Below, in pieces: positions 16,143 through 24,978 of a stretch of DNA of 64,000 bases (within the stretch, counting starts at the first letter, position 1; the number at the start of each line of letters is the position of its first letter). The stretch lies in assembly GCF_000718095.1 (NCBI RefSeq), contig NZ_JOEI01000027.1, positions 77,087 through 141,086 on the forward strand, read 5' to 3'. Below the pieces are notes generated by a model. It worked only from the letters and a program-made list of their open reading frames with translations, was not told the origin of the DNA and did no database searches. This DNA is from Streptomyces scopuliridis RB72 (GTDB taxonomy: Bacteria; Actinomycetota; Actinomycetes; Streptomycetales; Streptomycetaceae). Both the position numbers and the translations under genes were made by a program.

Positions 16143-16844
16143 TCAGGGGGCCAGTACGTCCAGTTCCTCCAGGGCGCCGACGGCGATCTCCCTGGTGAGT
16201 TCCTCGGCGCGGACGGCGTCGCCCTCCCGTACCGCCTCGGCGACCTGGACGTGCAGGGTCACGGCGGCCGGGTCCGGGTCGTCGAACATCACCTGGTGGT
16301 GCGTACGGCCGGTGAGGACCTCCGCGACCACATCGCCGAGCCGGGCGAACATCTCGTTGCCCGACGCGTTCAGCACCACCCGGTGGAAGGCGATGTCATG
16401 GACGAGGTACTCCTCCAGCCGGCGGCCCCGGGAGGTCGCGACCATGCCGAGCGCCTGCTCGGTGAGAGCGGCGCACTGGTCGGGCGTGGCGTGCCGGGCG
16501 GCGAGCCCCGCCGCGACCGGTTCGACCGCGGAGCGCAGCACGGTCAGCGAGCGCAGCTGACGGGGCCGGTCGGAGCCGGCGAGGCGCCAGCGGATGACGC
16601 GCGGATCGTAGACGTTCCACTCCTCGGTGGGGCGTACGGTCACGCCCACCCGGCGCCGGGACTCCACCAGATGCATGGATTCGAGGACGCGGACCACCTC
16701 GCGGACGACGGTGCGCGAGACGTCGAAGCGCTGGGCCACCTCGTCCGTGCGCACCACACTGCCCTGCGGGTACTCGCCCGCGGTGATGGCGAGGCCGAGA
16801 GTGTCCAGCACACGGGTATGCAAGCCCCGGCCTTCAGTGGTCAT
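16143..16844 (-). CDS. gntR: GntR/FadR-type regulator of the gluconate operon
   Basis: 233 residues. The winged HTH is at about 9-72 (AQRFDVSRTVVREVVRVLES), followed by an FCD helical ligand domain (about 90-220) with the metal/ligand residues D and H in VHDIAFHRVVLNAS. It diverges from gntK-gntP across a 154-bp gap that holds a 12-bp inverted repeat, so it most likely represses gntKP and itself until gluconate or a phosphorylated product binds. Assignment rests on family plus neighbours. A possible alternative ligand would be a related sugar acid. Confidence 0.88.
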   Translation of the reverse strand: MTTEGRGLHTRVLDTLGLAITAGEYPQGSVVRTDEVAQRFDVSRTVVREVVRVLESMHLVESRRRVGVTVRPTEEWNVYDPRVIRWRLAGSDRPRQLRSLTVLRSAVEPVAAGLAARHATPDQCAALTEQALGMVATSRGRRLEEYLVHDIAFHRVVLNASGNEMFARLGDVVAEVLTGRTHHQVMFDDPDPAAVTLHVQVAEAVREGDAVRAEELTREIAVGALEELDVLAP

Positions 16845-16875
16845 GGGACAACCCTACGGGGCGCACCCCTCGAAG

Positions 16876-16924
16876 ATTAAGTACGACGTTTACATCACAG
16901 CCTCTTGAATAAGTCGTACCTAAT
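16876..16924. promoter_or_regulatory. Inverted-repeat operator between gntR and gntK
   Basis: ATTAAGTACGAC (16876-16887) and GTCGTACCTAAT (16913-16924) are inverted copies with one mismatch, 25 bp apart. They lie in the only AT-rich stretch of the gntR/gntK gap, 31 bp upstream of gntR. Spaced repeats of this kind fit a GntR dimer on two sites, or looping. Confidence 0.55.
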
Positions 16925-16998
16925 AGGTTTCAGTAGCGCGACGGCCCGATGCCCGGGACGGACTGAAGCCGATGTCGAGGAAGACAGCGAGGCATGCG

Positions 16999-17508
16999 AT
17001 GAGCACCCCCCACGTCGTCGTGGTGATGGGCGTGGCAGGAACCGGCAAGACCACGGTCGGCCCCCTGCTCGCCGCCGCACTGGGCGTCCCGTACGCCGAG
17101 GGCGACGATTTCCATCCGCCGGAGAACATCGCGAAGATGTCCGCCGGCATTCCGCTCGGCGACGCTGACCGCCGGCCGTGGCTGGACGCCATCGGGGCCT
17201 GGGCGCACGGCAGGGCCGGGCTCGGCGGTGTGGTGAGCAGCTCCGCGCTCAAGCGCGCCTACCGGGACCGGCTGCGGTCGGCCGCGCCGGGCGCCGTCTT
17301 CCTCCACCTCACCGGCGACCGGCCGTTGATCGAACACCGGATGTCGGAGCGCAAGGGGCACTTCATGCCCACCGCGCTGCTGGACTCGCAGTACGCCGCC
17401 CTGGAGAACCTGGGCGCGGACGAAGCGGGCGTGGCCGTCGATGTGTCCGGTACCCCCGAAGAAATCACCGACCGGGCCGTCGCCGCGCTGCGCCGGCTCG
17501 AAAGCTGA
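16999..17508 (+). CDS. gntK: Gluconokinase
   Basis: 169 residues. The P-loop is GVAGTGKTT near the N-terminus, followed by EGDDFHPPENIAKMSAGIPL, a hallmark of GntK-type gluconate kinases, DADRRPWL and SSSALKRAYRDRLR. It phosphorylates gluconate to 6-phosphogluconate for the pentose phosphate route. The ATG at 16999 has GAGG six bases upstream; an ATG at 16972 in the same frame has no site. gntP follows 11 bp downstream, so they form one operon. Confidence 0.94.
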   Translation: MSTPHVVVVMGVAGTGKTTVGPLLAAALGVPYAEGDDFHPPENIAKMSAGIPLGDADRRPWLDAIGAWAHGRAGLGGVVSSSALKRAYRDRLRSAAPGAVFLHLTGDRPLIEHRMSERKGHFMPTALLDSQYAALENLGADEAGVAVDVSGTPEEITDRAVAALRRLES

Positions 17509-17519
17509 AGGAAGTTCCC

Positions 17520-18926
17520 GTGACTCCCGTGACCAGTCTCAGTGTCGAGACGCTGGCAGCGGACGCAGCCGAGCCGATCACCTCGGCGGGCAACGCGCAG
17601 CTGGGTATAGCGGTTCTCGCCGGTATAGCCGTCATCGTCCTGCTCATCACCGTCTTCAAACTCCATGCCTTTCTGGCCCTGACCCTCGGCTCGCTGGCGC
17701 TCGGCGCCTTCGCGGGCGCCCCGCTGGACAAGGTCATCACCAGCTTCACCGCCGGCCTCGGCTCCACGGTCGCGGGGGTGGGCGTACTGATCGCGCTCGG
17801 CGCGATCCTCGGCAAGCTGCTCGCCGACTCCGGCGGCGCCGACCAGATCGTCGATACGATCCTCGCCAAGGCGAGCGGGCGCGCCATGCCGTGGGCGATG
17901 GTCCTGATCGCCTCGGTGATCGGGCTGCCGCTCTTCTTCGAGGTCGGGATCGTGCTGCTGATCCCGGTCGTCCTGCTGGTCGCCAAACGCGGCAACTACT
18001 CCCTGATGCGGATCGGTATCCCGGCGCTGGCCGGGCTCTCCGTGATGCACGGTCTGATCCCGCCGCACCCCGGGCCGCTGGTCGCGATCGACGCCGTCGG
18101 TGCCAACCTCGGTGTCACGCTGGCGCTCGGGGTGGTCGTCGCCATCCCGACCGTGATCATCGCGGGCCCGCTGTTCTCCCGGTACGCCGCGCGCTGGGTG
18201 GACATCCCGGCCCCCGACAAGATGGTGCCGCAGCGCACCTCGGACGATCTGGAGACCCGGCCGAGCTTTGTCGCGACCGTCTCCACCGTGCTGCTGCCGG
18301 TCGTGCTGATGCTGGGCAAGGCGCTCGTGGACATCGTCGTGGACGATCCCGAGAACACCGTCCAGCGCGTGGCGGATGTCGTCGGCTCCCCGCTGATCGC
18401 GCTGCTCGCCGCCGTGCTCGTCGGCATCTTCACGCTGGGCCGCGCGGCCGGGTTCACCAAGGACCGGATCTCCTCGACCGTCGAGAAGTCGCTCGCCCCG
18501 ATCGCGGGCGTGCTGCTGATCGTCGGCGCCGGCGGTGGCTTCAAGCAGACGCTGATCGACTCGGGCGTGGGCCAGATGGTCCTGGAATTCTCCAAGGACT
18601 GGTCGATCCCCGCCCTGCTGCTGGCCTGGCTGATCGCGGTGGCGATCCGGCTGGCGACCGGCTCGGCGACCGTGGCGACCATCTCGGCGGCCGGTCTGGT
18701 GGCACCGCTCGCGGCCGACATGTCGACGACGCACGCGGCGCTGCTGGTGCTGGCGATCGGCGCGGGCTCGCTCTTCTTCAGCCATGTGAACGACGCCGGG
18801 TTCTGGCTGGTGAAGGAGTACTTCGGGATGAGCGTCGGCCAGACGCTGAAGACCTGGTCGGTGATGGAGACCATCATCTCCGTGGTCGGCCTCGGCTTCG
18901 TGCTGCTGCTCTCGCTGGTGTTGTAG
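17520..18926 (+). CDS. gntP: Gluconate:H+ symporter GntP
   Basis: 468 residues, about 12-14 hydrophobic spans, GntP/GntT family. Typical segments are GSTVAGVGVLIALGAILGKL, LPLFFEVGIVLLIPV, HGLIPPHPGPLVAI and SHVNDAGFWLVKEYF near the C-terminus. It imports gluconate across the inner membrane and feeds GntK. The GTG at 17520 follows AAGGAAG. Another in-frame GTG nine bases downstream is possible. The operon probably ends at the GC-rich hairpin beyond the stop. Confidence 0.94.
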   Translation: MTPVTSLSVETLAADAAEPITSAGNAQLGIAVLAGIAVIVLLITVFKLHAFLALTLGSLALGAFAGAPLDKVITSFTAGLGSTVAGVGVLIALGAILGKLLADSGGADQIVDTILAKASGRAMPWAMVLIASVIGLPLFFEVGIVLLIPVVLLVAKRGNYSLMRIGIPALAGLSVMHGLIPPHPGPLVAIDAVGANLGVTLALGVVVAIPTVIIAGPLFSRYAARWVDIPAPDKMVPQRTSDDLETRPSFVATVSTVLLPVVLMLGKALVDIVVDDPENTVQRVADVVGSPLIALLAAVLVGIFTLGRAAGFTKDRISSTVEKSLAPIAGVLLIVGAGGGFKQTLIDSGVGQMVLEFSKDWSIPALLLAWLIAVAIRLATGSATVATISAAGLVAPLAADMSTTHAALLVLAIGAGSLFFSHVNDAGFWLVKEYFGMSVGQTLKTWSVMETIISVVGLGFVLLLSLVL

Positions 18927-18955
18927 GCGCATCACTTCGGGTGTCGCAGCAGCGG

Positions 18956-18985
18956 CGCCCCGGATCCCCGCGTCCGGGCGGGGCG
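18956..18985. terminator. GC-rich imperfect hairpin between gntP and the cytochrome b gene
   Basis: CGCCCCGGA (18956-18964) can pair with TCCGGGCGGGGCG (18973-18985) with a 3-4 base bulge. It sits between two convergent genes and could end both transcripts. Confidence 0.35.
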
Positions 18986-18987
18986 GG

Positions 18988-19662
18988 TCACTCCTCTTTC
19001 CACCGGGGGTGCTCCCGCTCCGCCCAGGCGCGGTCCACCGTCCCGGTGCGCATCCCGCGCCGCGCCTGCGGATCGCCGTACGCCATCCCGAGGTGCCCGA
19101 GGAGTACGACGCCGATGGCGAGGGCCAGCCAGTCGTGGACGAAGGTGGCGCTCGTACGCCACAGGACCGGCGCGAGGCCGGTGAACCACATGAGCAGGCC
19201 GGTGCCGAGCATCACCAGCACGGCGCCCGCGATCCACCCCGCGTAGAGCTTCTGCCCGGCGTTGAACTTGCCCGCCGGGCGCGCCTCGGGACGGGCGTCG
19301 CGCCGTCGTACCGCGCGCAGCCACTCCTTGTCGTACGGCAGGAACCGGTTGAGCCGGCGCAGATCGGCGCGCAGCGCGCGGGAGCCGAGGCCGAGCAGGA
19401 GGGGTCCGGGCAGCAGCAGCCCCGACCACTCGTGGAGCGTCACGACGAGAGCGCGGCGGCCGACGAGTTCGGCGAGCTGGGGTACGTAGAGACAGCCCGC
19501 GGTGGCCACGCACAGCAGCATCAGCGCGCCGGTGGCGCGGTGCACCCAGCGCTCCGCCCGGCTGAAGCGCCGTATCCGCCCGCCTGCGCCGGGGGACGGG
19601 CGCTCAGACAGTGGGGGTGTCGCCCCGGCCGTTGGACCGGCCGACCCAGGCGTCGACGTCAT
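18988..19662 (-). CDS. Membrane cytochrome b subunit (b561/formate dehydrogenase gamma-like)
   Basis: 224 residues with four hydrophobic spans and histidines placed for heme b: WVHRATGALMLL, LVVTLHEWSGLLLP, AGWIAGAVLVML and TFVHDWLALAIGV. It starts at ATG 19662 inside the preceding molybdoenzyme gene: GGGAGGAG ends seven bases before that ATG, so the two genes overlap by 59 bp. It probably passes electrons between the quinone pool and the molybdoenzyme. The first ~45 residues (GSAGPTAGATPPL...) are a soluble, low-complexity tail. Confidence 0.82.
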   Translation of the reverse strand: MTSTPGSAGPTAGATPPLSERPSPGAGGRIRRFSRAERWVHRATGALMLLCVATAGCLYVPQLAELVGRRALVVTLHEWSGLLLPGPLLLGLGSRALRADLRRLNRFLPYDKEWLRAVRRRDARPEARPAGKFNAGQKLYAGWIAGAVLVMLGTGLLMWFTGLAPVLWRTSATFVHDWLALAIGVVLLGHLGMAYGDPQARRGMRTGTVDRAWAEREHPRWKEE

Positions 19663-20329
19663 AGCCGCGCTCCTCCCAGTAGCCGGGCCTGACGTCGGAG
19701 GTGACGGAGATCCCGGAGAGCCACTTCGCCGACTTGTAGAAGTACATCGGCGCCACATAGAGCCGGACCGGACCGCCGTGTGCGTGCCCGATCGGGGCGT
19801 CCTTCATCCTGAGCGCCACCATCACATCGGCGCGGCGGGCCTGCTGGAGGGTGAGGCTCTCGCTGTACGTGCCGTCGAAGCAGGTGAAGCGGACCGCCCC
19901 GGCGTCGGGCCGTACCCCCGCCGCGTCGAGGAGCCGTGAGAGCCGTACGCCCTCGAAGGGGGTGTGCGGGACGCGCCAGCCGGTGACGCACTGCACATCG
20001 TGCACGACCCGGGTCTGCGGCAGCGCGCGCAGCTCGTCGAGCGTGTACGTGGCGGGCCGGTCGACCAGTCCGTCGACCGTCAGCCGGTAGGTGTCGGGGC
20101 CCTTGCGGGGGACGGAGGCCGCGACCGAGTAGTAGCGGAAGCCGCCGCCGTTGGGCAGCAGTCCGGTCAGACCGGTCGGGTCCTTGTCGGCGGCCGAGCC
20201 GAGGAAGGCTTCGAGACCGCGCTGGAGATACGGCGCCGTGACGAGTCCCGCGGCTCCGAGGCCGAGCATGGAGAGCACCAGGCGCCGTCCTACCGGCGTG
20301 CCCTCGGGCTCGGTTGATTGATGGGTCAC
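19604..20329 (-). CDS. Molybdopterin-dependent oxidoreductase, sulfite-oxidase/MsrP fold
   Basis: 241 residues from GTG 20329. The N-terminal segment GRRLVLSMLGLGAAGLV is a signal anchor with a twin-Arg-like GRR. The molybdopterin-coordinating Cys is in VQCVTGWRV; other family blocks are TYTLDELRALPQTRVVHDV, HAHGGPVRLYVAPMYFYKSAKW and PGYWEERGYD. The short SUOX-type domain suggests a membrane-tethered or exported reductase or oxidase of small sulfur or similar compounds. Its partner is the overlapping cytochrome b gene. Substrate unknown. Confidence 0.85.
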   Translation of the reverse strand: MTHQSTEPEGTPVGRRLVLSMLGLGAAGLVTAPYLQRGLEAFLGSAADKDPTGLTGLLPNGGGFRYYSVAASVPRKGPDTYRLTVDGLVDRPATYTLDELRALPQTRVVHDVQCVTGWRVPHTPFEGVRLSRLLDAAGVRPDAGAVRFTCFDGTYSESLTLQQARRADVMVALRMKDAPIGHAHGGPVRLYVAPMYFYKSAKWLSGISVTSDVRPGYWEERGYDVDAWVGRSNGRGDTPTV

Positions 20330-20339
20330 CCGTCGAGGA

Positions 20340-20380
20340 GAACACCCGCGGCCCCGTGAAGCCAGGGACCGCGGGTGTTC
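20340..20380 (-). terminator. Strong hairpin after the APC permease gene
   Basis: GAACACCCGCGGCCCC (20340-20355) and GGGACCGCGGGTGTTC (20365-20380) form a 16-bp stem with one mismatch and a 9-nt loop. It lies 67 bp beyond the permease stop and just upstream of the molybdoenzyme start. Confidence 0.7.
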
Positions 20381-20446
20381 GTCACACTTTCGTCAGGAGC
20401 GTTCTTTCGTCAGGAGCGTTCTGCCGTCCGCCTCTCGGCGGGGGCG

Positions 20447-21994
20447 TCAGACCGCGGCCGTCGTCTCCGACTCGGCCGCCTTCTCCAGTTGGAAGGCCTC
20501 GTTGCCGAGCCCGATACGGGCGTGCACCTCGGGCTTGACGGAGCGCAGCACCAGCCCGTACACCAGCCCGCCGATCAGCGCGAGAGCGATGATCCCGGGC
20601 AGCACCCAGCTGAGCGCGGAGCCGGGCCCCGACCCGACGAGGATGTCGAAGTCCTTGACGGTGTAGACGGCGATGGTCACCAGCGCGATGCCCGCCAGCC
20701 CGGAGGCCACCAGCCGCGCGGCCTGATGGCGCGCCGCTCCCCGCCGTACGAAGAAGACGATGACGGCGAGGGAGGCCACGGCCATCAGCACGATGACCCC
20801 GAGCGCGCCGATGTTGCCCATCCAGGTGAAGAGATGGAGCACCGGGGCCGTCGGGTCACCGGCCGGCTTGTCGTCGGTGAGGGCGAAGGCCAGGATGACG
20901 GCGCCCGAGACCGCGGACTGCAGCACGGAGCCGGAGGCCGGCGCGCCGCTGGACTTGTTGGTGCGGCCGAAGGCGGCGGGCAGCAGCCCCTCGCGGCCCA
21001 TCGCGAAGGCGTAGCGCGCGACGACATTGTGGAAACTGAGCAGCGCGGCGAACATGCCGGTCACGAACAGGACGTGCAGGACGTCGGTGAAGGTGGCGCC
21101 CAGCCGGCTCTCGGTCAGTCCGAAGAGCAGTGCGGGGCCCTGCTCCCCCGCGGCCTTGACGATCGAGCCGGGTCCCGCGGCGACGGTCACCGCCCAGGCG
21201 CTGAAGGCCAGGAACAGCGCGGCGTAGCCGACGGCCAGGAACATGACACGCGAGACGACGACATGCGGCCGGCTCGTCTCCTCGGCGTAGACCGGGGCCT
21301 GTTCGAAGCCGACGAAGGCGGCGATGCAGAAGCAGAGCGCGGTCCCGAGCCCCGCGCCGGTGAGGGTGTCGGGGTTGAAGGCGGCCATGGACAGCCCCTC
21401 CTTGCCCGGATCGGCGAGGGAGGCGATGTCGAAGATCACGACCAGTGCGCACTCGATGATCAGCAGGACGCCGAGGACCTTGGCGTTGAGGTCTATCTTC
21501 AGCCAGCCGAGCAGACCGACGATCGCGGCGGCGACGAGCGCCGGGATCCACCAGGCCACGGTCAGATCGAGATAGGTGGCGAAGAGTCCGGAGACCTCGA
21601 AGCCGAGGATCCCGTAGATACCGACCTGCATGGCGCTGTACGCGACGAGGGCGACGAGCGAGGCACCGGCACCGGCGGTCGGGCCGAGACCGCGGGCGAT
21701 ATACGCGTAGAACGCGCCGGCGTTGTGCACATGCCGGCTCATCTCCGCGTACCCGAAGCTGAACAGCACCAGGACGACGCCGAGAATCACATAGAGCAGG
21801 GGCTGGCCGACGATGCCCATGACACCGAAGACCGTGGGCATGACGCCCGCGACGACGAGCATCGGCGCGCTCGCGGCGAGCACGGAAAGCAGCAGGCCCA
21901 CCGTGCCGAGCCGGCCGGCGCGCAGCGCCCGTTCCTGCCCTTTGTACGTATTGATCTCGTTGAGTTCGCTCGTGCTGGGTCTGCCCGTCGACAT
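20447..21994 (-). CDS. APC-family amino acid permease
   Basis: 515 residues, 12-13 hydrophobic spans. The opening LGTVGLLLSVLAASAPMLVV and helix 3-6 segments (AGAFYAYIARGLGPTAGAG, CIAAFVGFEQAPVYAEET) match the APC amino acid/polyamine/organocation family. The GFEQAPVYAEE motif with two Glu is typical of this actinobacterial subgroup. It imports or exchanges an amino acid or amine across the inner membrane. It may share a transcript with the TPR-like gene, which ends... upstream on the same strand with a 33-bp gap. Confidence 0.9.
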   Translation of the reverse strand: MSTGRPSTSELNEINTYKGQERALRAGRLGTVGLLLSVLAASAPMLVVAGVMPTVFGVMGIVGQPLLYVILGVVLVLFSFGYAEMSRHVHNAGAFYAYIARGLGPTAGAGASLVALVAYSAMQVGIYGILGFEVSGLFATYLDLTVAWWIPALVAAAIVGLLGWLKIDLNAKVLGVLLIIECALVVIFDIASLADPGKEGLSMAAFNPDTLTGAGLGTALCFCIAAFVGFEQAPVYAEETSRPHVVVSRVMFLAVGYAALFLAFSAWAVTVAAGPGSIVKAAGEQGPALLFGLTESRLGATFTDVLHVLFVTGMFAALLSFHNVVARYAFAMGREGLLPAAFGRTNKSSGAPASGSVLQSAVSGAVILAFALTDDKPAGDPTAPVLHLFTWMGNIGALGVIVLMAVASLAVIVFFVRRGAARHQAARLVASGLAGIALVTIAVYTVKDFDILVGSGPGSALSWVLPGIIALALIGGLVYGLVLRSVKPEVHARIGLGNEAFQLEKAAESETTAAV

Positions 21995-22027
21995 GACAGG
22001 GTGGTCCTTTCGGAATGCGGTGGTGAC

Positions 22028-22990
22028 TCAGGCGGAGCCGAGCGCGGCGTTGCGCGCGGCGAGGAACGCTTTGTGGGGGTCCCGGTCGGGATATGACCAG
22101 GGGGCTGGGGTGATGTGCGGGCCGATCCGCTGGAACAGCGCGGCGGCCTCGGCGAACCGCCCGTCGTGGAACTGGGCGTGGGCGAGGAAGTTGAGGTCGA
22201 CCCGGCCGCGCGGATGCTCCTCGGACTCCCACTCCAGCCACCAGTCGAAGGCGGTCTTGAGCACCTGGCGGGCGCGGCGTCCGGTCCAGTGGGCGGAGGC
22301 CGCGGGGTTGCCGGGTTCCTGTCCGGCGGAGGCGAGAACGCGGTAGCGCTCGGCGTGGGCGACCACGGGCAGGATCGCGAGCGGTGAGTCGGCGGGGGCC
22401 TGTTCGGCGGCCCAGGAGGCGAAGTCGTACACCTCGTGCAACGGGTCCTGGCCGGCGTCGGGATGGCGCTCCGCGAGCCGCGCCGCCATCAGATGATGCG
22501 CGTGGTGATGGTCCGGATGCCGGGTTCTGACCTCGTCGAAGAGCTGTGAGGTCTCTTCCTCCGTGCCGAGCGTACGGGCGAGCAGCAGCAGTCCGAGCCA
22601 GGGCGTGGGATCGGCCGGGGCCCGCCGGATGGCATCGCGGCAGGCGTCCCGCGCGCGCTGTTCCTTCTCTTTGCCGCGCAGTACGCCGACGACGGTGGCG
22701 CAGGCGAGCAGGGTGGCCGCGTCGGCGCTCTCCGGTTCGGCGAGCAGCCAGTCCCGGGTCCAGGCGGCGGCGCCGGAGGCCCGGGCGAGGACGACGACGC
22801 GGTGGCCCCGCCGGTCCCAGTCGTCGCCGGTCTCGGCGAGCAGGGTGCGCGCCTCGGACCAGCGGCCCTGGGCCAGCTGGTCTCGTACGGCGCCGAGTCG
22901 GGCGTCATCAAGGGCCGGATCGAAGAACTGGCCGGAGCGGGAGCCCCGTCTTCGTGAGCGGCCCAGGGGTGGTGGCGGAGGCGGGGACAT
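22028..22990 (-). CDS. Helical-repeat (TPR-like) protein of unknown function
   Basis: 320 residues from ATG 22990, which has GGAGG ten bases upstream. After a Pro/Arg-rich start (SPPPPPPLGRSRRRGSRSG) it is all helix pairs of TPR type, e.g. RDACRDAIRRAPADPTPWLG and ARLAERHPDAGQDPL. No signal peptide or catalytic motif. Cytoplasmic scaffold protein is the most I can say. It sits 33 bp upstream of the APC permease gene on the same strand, so the two are probably co-transcribed. Confidence 0.75.
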   Translation of the reverse strand: MSPPPPPPLGRSRRRGSRSGQFFDPALDDARLGAVRDQLAQGRWSEARTLLAETGDDWDRRGHRVVVLARASGAAAWTRDWLLAEPESADAATLLACATVVGVLRGKEKEQRARDACRDAIRRAPADPTPWLGLLLLARTLGTEEETSQLFDEVRTRHPDHHHAHHLMAARLAERHPDAGQDPLHEVYDFASWAAEQAPADSPLAILPVVAHAERYRVLASAGQEPGNPAASAHWTGRRARQVLKTAFDWWLEWESEEHPRGRVDLNFLAHAQFHDGRFAEAAALFQRIGPHITPAPWSYPDRDPHKAFLAARNAALGSA

Positions 22991-23222
22991 CCGCGGGAAT
23001 CCTCCAGGGCACATGAACGAGCGATGATCGCGGACAGCCAACCGGTAGGCAACGCTTTCCGTCAAGGGCTGCCTTGATGCGAAGTGCGCCAACTGTCCAG
23101 CCGTCCCGCACCGTTGATCCCTCTTTGCACCCCGGGGCCTCACCTCGTATGTGACCCGGTTTCAGCTGCTGAGGCCCAGCTCGGACGGGTATTGGCCGCA
23201 CTGCCCGCCCGCCTGCCCTCCG

Positions 23223-24881
23223 TTACCGGACGGCTTTCGCCGCCGCCCGGCCCGCCGTACGGCCCGAGAAGATACAGCCGCCGAGGAATGTGCCCTCCAG
23301 GGAGCGGTAGCCGTGCACGCCACCGCCGCCGAAGCCGGCCGCCTCGCCCGCCGCGTAGACGCCGGGCAGCGGCGCGCCCGCCGCGGTCAGGACGCGGGAG
23401 GACAGATCGGTCTCCAGGCCGCCGAGCGACTTACGGGTCAGGATGTTCAGCCGTACGGCGATCAGCGGGCCCGCCTGGGGGTCGAGCAGGCGGTGCGGGG
23501 CGGCCGTACGGATCAGCTTGTCGCCCAGATACTTCCGGGCGCCCCGGACCGCCATGACCTGGAGGTCCTTGGTGAAGGGGTTGGCGATCTCGCGGTCGCG
23601 CGCGGTGATCTCGCGGCGCAGCCCGTCCTCGTCGATCAGCCCTTCCCCGGTGAGGGCGTTCATGCCGCGCACGAGCGCGCTCAGGTCCTTCTCCACGACG
23701 AAGTCGGCGCCGTTGTCCATGAACGCCTTGACCGGGCCCGGGACATCGGCGCGCGCCCGTCCGATCACCCCGCGGACCGACTTCCCGGTCAGATCGGGGT
23801 TCTGCTCGGAGCCCGAGAGCGCGAACTCCTTGCCGATGATGCGCTGGTCGAGGACGAACCAGGTGTACTCGTGGCCGGAGCGCATGATGTGCTCCAGCGT
23901 GCCGAGCGTGTCGAAGCCGGGGAAGAGCGGTACGGGCAGCCGCCGGCCGCGCGCGTCCAGCCAGAGCGAGGACGGGCCGGGCAGGATACGGATGCCGTGC
24001 CTGGCCCAGATCGGGTTCCAGTTCTCGATGCCCTCGGTGTAGTGCCACATCCGGTCCCGGTTGATGTGCCGGGCGCCCACCGCCTCCGTGATGCCGAGCA
24101 TCAGTCCGTCGACGTGCGCGGGCACGCCCGAGAGCATCTTCTTCGGCGGCGTGCCGAGCCGCTCGGGCCACTGGGCGCGTACCAGCTCGTGGTTGCCGCC
24201 GATGCCGCCCGAAGTGACGATCACCGCCTGCGCCTTGAACGTGAAGGCGCCGGTGACCGTACGGCTGCTCGCGGTGCCGCGAACGGCCTCGCTCGGCTCC
24301 AGGATCTCGCCGCTCACGGTGTCCACCACGCCCGCGGTGGTGGCGAGGGCGGTGACGCGGTGCCGGAAGCGGAACGTCACGAGCCCCTTCGCGACCCCCG
24401 CGCGCACCCGCCGCTCGAACGGCTCGACCACCCCGGGCCCGGTGCCCCAGGTGATGTGGAAGCGCGGCACGGAATTGCCGTGTCCGGTCGCGTCGTACCC
24501 GCCGCGCTCCGCCCAGCCCACCACCGGGAAGAACCGCATGCCCTGCCCATGCAGCCAGGCCCGCTTCTCGCCCGCCGCGAAGTCGACATACGCCTCGGCC
24601 CACTTGCGCGGCCAGTGGTCGTCCTCGGGGCGGTCGAACCCCGCCGTACCGAGCCAGTCCTGAAGGGCCAGCTCCCGGCTGTCCTTGATCCGCAGCCGGC
24701 GCTGCTCGGGCGAGTCCACGAAGAAGAGGCCGCCGAAGGACCAGTGCGCCTGTCCGCCGATCGACCGCTCGGGCTCCTGGTCGAGGACGATCACGGAGCG
24801 GCCCGCGTCCACCAGCTCGGCGGTGGCGACCAGGCCCGCGAGCCCCGCCCCGATCACGATCACATCAGCGTCGTTCGCCAT
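23223..24881 (-). CDS. FAD-binding dehydrogenase (fumarate reductase/KstD-like)
   Basis: 552 residues from ATG 24881; GAAGGA lies eight bases upstream of it, favouring it over the ATG at 24890. The N-terminal dinucleotide fold is ADVIVIGAGLAGLVATAE, followed by DQEPERSIGGQAHWSFGG. The C-terminal FAD motif is PGVYAAGEAAGFGGGGVHGY, followed by LEGTFLGGCIFSGRTAGR. The overall plan matches flavoproteins annotated as FAD-binding dehydrogenases or 3-ketosteroid-dehydrogenase-like. Substrate not deducible; no steroid genes are nearby. Divergent from the NUDIX gene with a 97-bp gap. Confidence 0.87.
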   Translation of the reverse strand: MANDADVIVIGAGLAGLVATAELVDAGRSVIVLDQEPERSIGGQAHWSFGGLFFVDSPEQRRLRIKDSRELALQDWLGTAGFDRPEDDHWPRKWAEAYVDFAAGEKRAWLHGQGMRFFPVVGWAERGGYDATGHGNSVPRFHITWGTGPGVVEPFERRVRAGVAKGLVTFRFRHRVTALATTAGVVDTVSGEILEPSEAVRGTASSRTVTGAFTFKAQAVIVTSGGIGGNHELVRAQWPERLGTPPKKMLSGVPAHVDGLMLGITEAVGARHINRDRMWHYTEGIENWNPIWARHGIRILPGPSSLWLDARGRRLPVPLFPGFDTLGTLEHIMRSGHEYTWFVLDQRIIGKEFALSGSEQNPDLTGKSVRGVIGRARADVPGPVKAFMDNGADFVVEKDLSALVRGMNALTGEGLIDEDGLRREITARDREIANPFTKDLQVMAVRGARKYLGDKLIRTAAPHRLLDPQAGPLIAVRLNILTRKSLGGLETDLSSRVLTAAGAPLPGVYAAGEAAGFGGGGVHGYRSLEGTFLGGCIFSGRTAGRAAAKAVR

Positions 24882-24978
24882 GGCTGCCATCCTTCACGGG
24901 CGGGATCGGTTGGGCCCTGTACGGGTGGTCCGATCTTCCGTACGCGCGAGTAACGCGTCAACTGGTTGGATGGCGTGT

